NCBI GenBank assembly: GCA_916613615.1
Contig: OU744732.1
Location: 50,056,227-50,120,226 of the forward strand
Source of the DNA: Steromphala cineraria
Taxonomy: Eukaryota > Mollusca > Gastropoda > Trochida > Trochidae
Length of the DNA stretch: 64,000 nt
Direction of reading: 5' to 3'
Shown here: one piece after another, positions 37,501 to 46,500 of the stretch
How positions within the stretch are numbered: the first letter of the stretch is position 1
Layout of the letters: each line of letters opens with the position of its first letter
The notes under the pieces: model-generated
What the model saw: the letters and a program-made list of their open reading frames with translations, nothing else
Databases searched by the model: none
Told to the model about the DNA's origin: nothing
Program-made: the position numbers and the translations under genes

Positions 37501-40500
37501 TACACAGCGAGCCTTTTCCGAAAACTTTAACCTTGGCTATAGTTTCTATACTGTCAGTGCTAGGTCTTTTATACTTGACATGTGTATCCCTTGTGATGAG
37601 ACCTTTCGGATGACACCATGATATTTGACCTTTTCTGTCCGTCCGTCCGTCTGTCCGTTTGTCCACAAAAACTTTAACCTTGGTCATAACTTTTGATTGG
37701 TCAGAGCTAGCTCTTTGATACTTGACATATGGATCTCTTGTGATGAGACCTTTCAGATGACACCATGACATTTGACCTTGTGACCTTGACCATGACACAA
37801 TTTTACACAAGGACAATTGGTGATTCTTTGTCATTGCTGCTGGACTTCTTAGTTTTAAGATCAAACAAAAAACCAAATTACATTATATTTGCACTAAGAT
37901 ACACTAACTCAGTGAACAAACGTGAGGTAAGCAGCTTTATATGGATTTTTCATATCCAATATCTACAACAAGAATTCTTGATAGGTCATCATATTTTAAA
38001 AATGTTTAAAGAGTTTCAACTCTATTGCAACTTTCAGGGGTAAATTTTGACCACTTTTTTTCTAGCGCTGGCTTATCCTGTCTCCATGGTTACCAATGGG
38101 TCATGGTTGGAATATTTATCTGGAGCTTTCCATGGTTCAACCAGCATGCAGAATGTCAAACAGTAAGTTCAAACCCGATTTTGACATGAGGCAGTGTTTC
38201 ATATGACTTTCATGAAAGGATTGTGCATATTTTGAGTACTTAGAGAAACATCTGCAAAACAGATGCTTCCCTTGTGACTCCTTCATCTATTAAGCCGAGA
38301 ACAGTCTATCCATTGTATAACACTTATAACTGTGAAAAGAAAAACTTTTCACATGCTGTACTACAGATTGGCATTGTGTATCATTTTATGCAATCAGAAG
38401 AGAAATTGTTGATTAACTGTTGGCAGGTGAACTTAGAGATGAATTTGATTTGAATAGTTCAACTTCATTGTGTTTTTGAATCAATTATTTTGTAAGACGA
38501 TTTCCTTTGTGACATGACAAAATCAAACTTTAATCAATATTTTTGCCATGAACATTGTGAGTTGATAGAATATGGAAACAGAGTATTTCTGATGTACTGT
38601 TAAGCATTGAAACATAACAGCATTATGAACTGGTCATAATTTTATTCACACTGACGTGCGGTGAAGATCTGCAATGTACAAAAAATCACAATAAGCTTTT
38701 GTATAGCACCATAAAATAATACTGATACATGGAAAATTACTGATGTGTGAAAACAGCTTTGTTTAGAACCATCAAATATTACTGATACGCAGAATAATAC
38801 TGTTGTGTGAAAACACTGAAACCTGATTGAAATATAGCACTGATAAAGCCTAGAACAACAACACTGATAGTGATCGAAGCGTACGTAAAAGGTGAACAGT
38901 TGGGCTTTTGCCAATATACACATTACTGATAAAATTACACATGAATTGATTTAATCCTACTTCCATTAGATATAATTATAGATATATAGAGAAACAAATG
39001 TACATGGAAAGGAGGCTTAGTTACAACTGGAAATATGCATAATATGCAAAAATACCTTCACCATAACAATTGCATTACTGAGCAAAACAAGGCGGGAAAA
39101 GTGAGAATATGAAAAAATATCAATGATTTAGTCCAAATTACACTTAAAACCTGATAGAAATGTGCTTTAAGATGTTAGAATTATATATTCATTAATTTGG
39201 GAAACAATACGTACTTTATGGTGGTGTGTTTATCCTTTTTGTCGGAACGGAGCCGCTTGACGGAAAATGGCGTCCATATAAAATTCCAAGCAATACGGAA
39301 AGGGACGTAACTCTAAAGATTGAATCCTGGAAAAAAGGCAAAGGGAAGTTACTCTAAATTCCAAATAAAAAGAAGAGGCCATAAAAGAATTACGGAAACC
39401 AAAATATAATACATGTGACATGACACTCCCCGCCTAATGTATCTTCAGATATATTATTGAAAAAACTTTAAACTGATATAAATAGGTTATAACCTGAACA
39501 ACAACTTGAAAGATGAGTGAACAATTGGCGCTTTCAAAACTATAAGATGTAACACGAAACTGATAACCTGGAATAACTGGCAAGTTGAAATTTGGATTAC
39601 AAGAGTCAATCGTTTAGATATTGTGGATCTTTCACTCGGTCGACATCAGCAGCACAAGGTCAGTCACTGGTCTGGTATATGTTGTCACAGTTCCTTCATG
39701 TACCACGTTCACAGTCACTTTCCGCACCTTGCCATCACCGCTTGGGATGGCTTTGCTGACACGCCCAGTGGTCCAGACCTTATACTGGGAGTTGTCCCTG
39801 ATCAGGACAAGGTCGCCCTCCTTAATGTTCGGTTTGTCGTCCACCCACTTACTTCTTTTCTGTAGAGCGGGTAGATACTCGCGCTTGAAGCGAGCTGCTA
39901 GGCACAAATTCTGGATGTTGCTGTTACAGTTCTGTGGTGGATGTGGTAGATGTGTCTGGTTGTCTTTCGCTGTCAACAGTGTCGAGAGGCTGAAGATCAT
40001 CACTTCTTCAGGGTTTGGGATGATTCGAGGATGTTCTCCGATGTCTTTGAAGTTAGAGTTGCATAGATGGCTTTCTGTTTGAAGTGAACCTTTCTTGTCC
40101 AAACTTGGCTTAAGGGAAGCTATAGACCTGTCCTTGTGAAAAGTTGAACCCGATTTGAGGGATTTACTATTCATCTTTCGCTGTCCTTCCTGATAGTTGA
40201 GCTTTTTGTCGGAAACCTGCTTGTGGTGGGAGCTTGCCTTTCTTCCAATAGGTGAGGTGAAAAGTTTGTTGACTCTGACTGTGTGAGGAGGACTTATTCT
40301 ATCAAGGCAGGCTTCTCCGACGATTACCCACCCTAGAGGAAGTCTTTGGGCATAGGGTGAGCCTCTTGGTCCTGTGAGTTGAGCCTGGACATGGTGCAGT
40401 TCTGGAAGATCGCGGCCTATTAGAATCTGGATGTTTGCATTCATATCTATAGGTGGAAATTTGTCTGCAATGTCGCGAAGGTGAGGATGATTTCTTGCTA

Positions 40501-43500
40501 CTTCAGGTGTAGGGACCTCTTCCATGTTTCCAGGTATCTGGCATTCCAATAATGAAGGGAGTTCGTAGCTTGCTGATGAGTCGAGAGCTTCGATGATGAA
40601 GCCACTTGCCTGTCTGCCGAAAGTCTCTTGAGTGCCGTTACATGAAGTTAGGGTGTAGGGATATGATGTTCCGTCTACGCCAAACTTGTCGCAGAAATTG
40701 GGGTCACATAGCGATGAATTACTCTGATCGTCGAGGCAGACGTATGTCTGTATTGCCTTTTCCTTTTCGCCTTTGGGGTACACCAGAGCTAGGATGTTCT
40801 TTCCGCATGACTTTCCATTTACAGATTGTTTACAGACTTGAGTACATTTTGATGTGATACCTGTGCTTGGTGTTTTGCCTTTGCCTTGAATGTTTTCGCC
40901 TGATGTTTGAACAGTGCTGTCCATTCTGTTGAATATCCTTCCAGTACTCTCCCCGCCATAGACTCCTCTGTCGGCTGCTGGTCCTGAGTATCCATCAATG
41001 TGTAAAGCTGCTGGGTGCCTGGTGCTGTTACATACTGCACATCTGACTGTCTCTGTACATTCTGTTGATAGGTGTTTGTCCAAACAGCACTTGTAGCAGT
41101 AGCCGATAGATTTCAGAAACCTGATTCTCTCTTCGTAGTTCAAAGACTTGAAGCCGTAACACTCGTTCAAGTTATGCCTGGTGCCATGCATGGGACATCG
41201 TGAAGGAGTGTCGTGCTTGTTGTAGCTGTCCACGATGGAAGGTTGATCGCTGGGGTACCTTGGTGTCTGAACTTTGGTCATTCTTGTCCTGATGTTGTTT
41301 AGAGATGGCCTTGAGTGAGCTAAGGTGTTCATCGAAGATTCCCTGTACTGAAGACTTGGGTCATTTCGCTGTTTGCTGATATCTCTGATGAATTTGGTCA
41401 ACAGGTTAAATGGTGGATATCGTCCATGATGTTCTTCCTTATGCCTGAAAGCGAGATTTGACCATCTTTCCTGGAGATTGTAGGGAAGCTTCTGAATGAT
41501 CTGTTTCATGCCTCCTGATGAGTTGAAATATGAGAATGACTGCCCATATGTGTTGCTTGCCATCATCGCTTCTATTTCTGATGTCAGATCTGCTAATAAG
41601 AAGAGTTGTTTGGTGTCTTTCGGAGTGAGAGTAGGAAAGTTTATTAACTTGTTCCTGATTATTTCCTCGATTTGTTCTGGGGCGCCAAAGCGATCGTCGA
41701 GTCTCTGCCATATTTCTCTAACACACTTTCCAAGATCATCCAGGTTTGCTTTTCTGATGTTGGTAGCCTGTAACTTCGACTCTGGCCCAAGCCATTTCAT
41801 GAGCAAATCTATTTCATCCTGATCTGTGCCTTTAAGTTCCTCGATGACGCTGATGAAACTCTTCTTCCAGAGTGAGTAGTCTTCTGGTCTGTCGCTGAAG
41901 CTGGAGAGTCGAGTCAGAAGCAGGTCTCTTCTTAGAAGGTATGTGGTGAACGCTGAATGGTCTTGAGGTTGGAAAGGTGCAGCATTGACGTTGAGTTGAG
42001 CTTGCTTTGTATCTTCGACATTGGTGGCTTGATTGTTGTTTCTGTCGGGAACTACAGTGTCTTTACCTTTATGATAGTCATGGTGGTCATGTAGGGATTC
42101 AACATATCTGTCTGTTCTGATCATGGGATCTTCCATAGGTAAGAGTAATGGAGGTTGACTGCTATATTTCCAATGACTCAAGAATCAAAACCTCTGTTTC
42201 GGCCATAGCTACACGCTTTTGTGTTCTAAAATTTCGACTTCAGCTTCCATTTTAGCTACTCTAATCATCTCATGAGCCTCTATTTCTTTCCTACGTGATA
42301 ACATTTCCTTTTTCCTTAATTCTATTTCAACTTGTTTTCTGGCAAATTCTAATTCTATCTTAGCTTTTTCTGCGTAAGCTCTCTTTCTTGTAATGTTGGA
42401 AGATCTTGTGGAAGCGATATCTTCATTGCTTTTAATGTTTTTCTCTGATTTTCTAGAAATTGATCTTCTCTTTTCTGATTTTGTGTCTGATTTATTTTCT
42501 GTGTTTTGGTGTAATACCTGATTGTCCATTGCCTTGCCTGATTGCTGTGATTTGGTGTCTGATGCCTTTGTTGATTTCTGTGGCCTGATGTCTGATGTCT
42601 TGCCTGATTGCTGTGCCCTGATATCTGATATCTTGCCTGATTGCTGTGCCCTGATGTCTGATGTCTTGCCTGATTTCTGTGCCCTGATGTCTGATGTCTT
42701 GCCTGATTTCTGTGACCGAATTGCTGATCCATGTTCTGATGTCTGAGATTGGGTGTCTGATGGTTTTCCTGATGATTTAGTTGCCATGGTTCATAAAATC
42801 TTCACTGTACTGTTAAGCATTGAAACATAACAGCATTATGAACTGGTCATAATTTTATTCACACTGACGTGCGGTGAAGATCTGCAATGTACAAAAAATC
42901 ACAATAAGCTTTTGTATAGCACCATAAAATAATACTGATACATGGAAAATTACTGATGTGTGAAAACAGCTTTGTTTAGAACCATCAAATATTACTGATA
43001 CGCAGAATAATACTGTTGTGTGAAAACACTGAAACCTGATTGAAATATAGCACTGATAAAGCCTAGAACAACAACACTGATAGTGATCGAAGCGTACGTA
43101 AAAGGTGAACAGTTGGGCTTTTGCCAATATACACATTACTGATAAAATTACACATGAATTGATTTAATCCTACTTCCATTAGATATAATTATAGATATAT
43201 AGAGAAACAAATGTACATGGAAAGGAGGCTTAGTTACAACTGGAAATATGCATAATATGCAAAAATACCTTCACCATAACAATTGCATTACTGAGCAAAA
43301 CAAGGCGGGAAAAGTGAGAATATGAAAAAATATCAATGATTTAGTCCAAATTACACTTAAAACCTGATAGAAATGTGCTTTAAGATGTTAGAATTATATA
43401 TTCATTAATTTGGGAAACAATACGTACTTTATGGTGGTGTGTTTATCCTTTTTGTCGGAACGGAGCCGCTTGACGGAAAATGGCGTCCATATAAAATTCC

Positions 43501-46500
43501 AAGCAATACGGAAAGGGACGTAACTCTAAAGATTGAATCCTGGAAAAAAGGCAAAGGGAAGTTACTCTAAATTCCAAATAAAAAGAAGAGGCCATAAAAG
43601 AATTACGGAAACCAAAATATAATACATGTGACATGACATCTGAATTAATACAATTATTTGATATTTGCAGTCACCAATTTGTACAGTTGCCTACCGAGGT
43701 CTCCAGGGATATTCCCAGACATATGATGTTGCTGCTTTTGACACCCCTGATTGGTTGCGAGTTATGGGTTATCACATGTACAGTGATCGCTCAATCTACA
43801 AGGGACGAGTAAAGTTAGTTATATATGAGGTAAAGATTTTTTCATCTTCCAAATTGTTTCTTGACAAGCTATTTTATGTATATTTCTTGGTTTTGATCAC
43901 ACAAAAACTTTTATTATGTTCCCCTCAAAGCTTTGTGGAAGACATAAATTATTGTTTTTGGTTCTTTTCATGATTCCGTTGTTCCGAAATACTTTCGTTT
44001 CCAGGCCATATTTCATAAACAATTCAATATTTTTTAGGAAATATGGTTAGATCTAGTGGTGCCTTTTGATATTTTTGTTATTCTTATTTTTATGCTGGGG
44101 GTAAATAGTTTTAATCATTTTGCCCTGTCCATCTGTCAAAAAACTTACCCAAAAACTTAAACCTTGCTCACAACTTTTGATTGCTTGAGGGTAGACCTTT
44201 GATATTGAGTGGTGCCCATTGATTGGGAAAGGCAGAGGCCATGGGCCATTTTCTCGCCTTTTGTCTCAAAATCTCTAGTATAATTTTATGAGACTAAGAA
44301 TGTGGTTAAAACCATTGATGGTGTGGACCTTTTTACTCCCTAGGCTACTTATTTCTTCTTTTTAAAATGTTTCTGGCTTCACTGGCAAATACGGCTAAGA
44401 TGAGATTTTATTAAAAGTTCAGGTGGGGGACATCACAGTGCGCATCATATGCATCTAGTTGTTAGAAACAATCTGCTTATCATCAAAATTTGTTTCTTGA
44501 CATGAGTTATATGTTTATTCCTTGGTTTCAACCACATCAAAACTTTAATCACACCTCGAGCAACTGTCAAGGATATAAACTTTAGTAATGCCAAGGAATT
44601 TTTTATTAGCAGCCCCGTCTAAGCACGGGGCTGCTATCAGTTTTTGTGAAGTTTCCATCGCCGCCGCCGCCGCACTCGTACTACTAGCTATAACTTTTTT
44701 CCCCTAAGCTTTCCAGAACTCTTATTCATACCTTACTACTCATACCTCGGGGGAACGATTTTGACACGTTCACTTTCAAGGTCAAAGGTCAAGGTCACGA
44801 GCTATGTATTCACTCTAAGAATTCCTTGTAAACGCGATAACTTGAAAAGTTTTTGTGCTATGAAGCTCTAACTTGGTATATATCATCCTTGGAAAATTAA
44901 AAAATTTTGAAAAGGTTTTGGCTACAATCCGTCAAAGGTCAAGGTCACAGCAAGGTCATGACGTAAGCATGTTTTAGCGAAAATGCTTTATTTTAACTAT
45001 GAACACTTTTAATCAATACATGATTGTTATACTCAATAAAAAGTGTTCAATGATTGTGTGACCTTGAAGGTCAAAGGTCAAGGTCATGAGATATGAGTTA
45101 TTGCAATTCCTTGTAAACACAATAACTTGAAAAGTTTTTGTGCTATGAAGTTTAGATTTTGTATATATTATCTCTTGAGAAGTACAACATTTTCAAAAAG
45201 TTTTGGGTACTAACTGTCGAAGGTCAAGGTCACAGCAAGGTCAACATATATGGAGAAAATGGATTAATTTAATTTTTAAAACTTTATTTCATTACAATAA
45301 TGTTATACTCAATGAAATGTGTTCATTGATTGTGTGACCTTGAGTGGCAAAGGTCAAGATCACGAGAAATTTCCCAATTTGGTGAGGCCTGTAAAAGGCG
45401 GAACAGGGTAAGGCGAAACCCAAAGTTCCGGGGCTGCTCTGCTTTTGCGGTATCCCGCAAACGCTAATCTAGTTATCCAACCTATTACAGGAAAATTATT
45501 CATCCAATTGTTTTCAAAGTTTGCACATTTCTACTACTCTATTAGGAGGGGTGCATTGCCTAAAAAACAACCAATTTTTAAATGTATGCGATTATTTTAA
45601 GATTGTTCAAATTGATAAGCATTTTATGTATGATCTCTTTCAATATTGGTTTGACATTACATTAAAAAAAACCTGGAAGATGTACATGTATTTGTACATG
45701 TTATTTTGCCTCAGGTTGGAGCCGAGTTTGGTTTAGTTTACGACGCAGTGAGAGTGTATGCAGCAGCAATTTCTGACTTGATAAGCAGACAAGAAACTAT
45801 TACAGGGGCCAAAATTGCATTGGCAGTAAGAGATGTAAGTATATTGTGTAATTTTGACAAGATGATATCTGAACAGATGAACTTGCATTTGTTCAAGGAC
45901 AATATTTTTATAAATGACTATTTGTTCATAGAATGAGACGTTGTTTTATCAATATAAAAATCTGTATCCAAATGTCACACACTATGAACAAAGACTTAGT
46001 CATGATACTCATCATATGTATATTTTCATTGATTGACTTTGAACTTCCAACATGACACTCGAAGAAGTAGCTTTAACACGGAACACCCTGGTTTAAAAGT
46101 ATGAAAGGGAGAAAAATCTTCCCTTAGCCTTATATAATGGAATTTTCAGAGAATGCAATGGGATGTTTGATAAGAAAAATAATAGTTTTGATTGTTACAA
46201 TGAGACTTTCTCCCCTCATTAGTATTGATAATGGGATATCTTGATACATCAATGGGTTAATATCCCAAAATCCCTGTCCAAAGTGATCCCTGCTTTAATT
46301 CGATTGATGATATATTTTTTTCATATTGTCTATATCAATTTCATTGTCTTGCATACCTTTATCTGTAACTATTTGTGGTATTGTTGTAAATAGACAAAAG
46401 TTCATTATGGCTTTGCTTTTATATAAACCTTTATGAATTTAAGACTTTCAAAATCTACTGTAAACAGTGAAATTTCAATATTTTCATATGATTTTTCAGG

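Larger units (their letters stand above)
38593..43638 (-). mobile_element. Internally deleted BEL/Pao retrotransposon inserted in receptor intron 14
   Basis: Two 833-bp direct LTRs (38593-39425, 42806-43638) begin TGTACTGTTA and end CATGACA. I saw no difference between them and they are in constant register (offset 4213). TCTGA is duplicated on both sides (38588-38592, 43639-43643). On the minus strand the interior has gag, a knuckle region, protease and a C-terminal DUF5641-like part, but no RT, RNase H or integrase core. A purine tract (ggcggggag) abuts the 3' LTR. Recent insertion, necessarily mobilised by an intact relative. Confidence 0.93.

Noticed and set aside
37460..37876. 138-codon minus-strand frame
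   Set aside because: It translates the internally duplicated TGACCTTGACC repeat; peptide repeats mirror the DNA repeats.
39621..40082. 153-codon plus-strand open frame
   Set aside because: It lies antisense to the Gag-protease-DUF5641 frame of the BEL/Pao element; codon pattern and homology belong to the minus strand.
42522..42746. Plus-strand frame with Asp-Cys-Leu repeats
   Set aside because: Antisense shadow of the 30-bp repeats in the Gag N-terminus.
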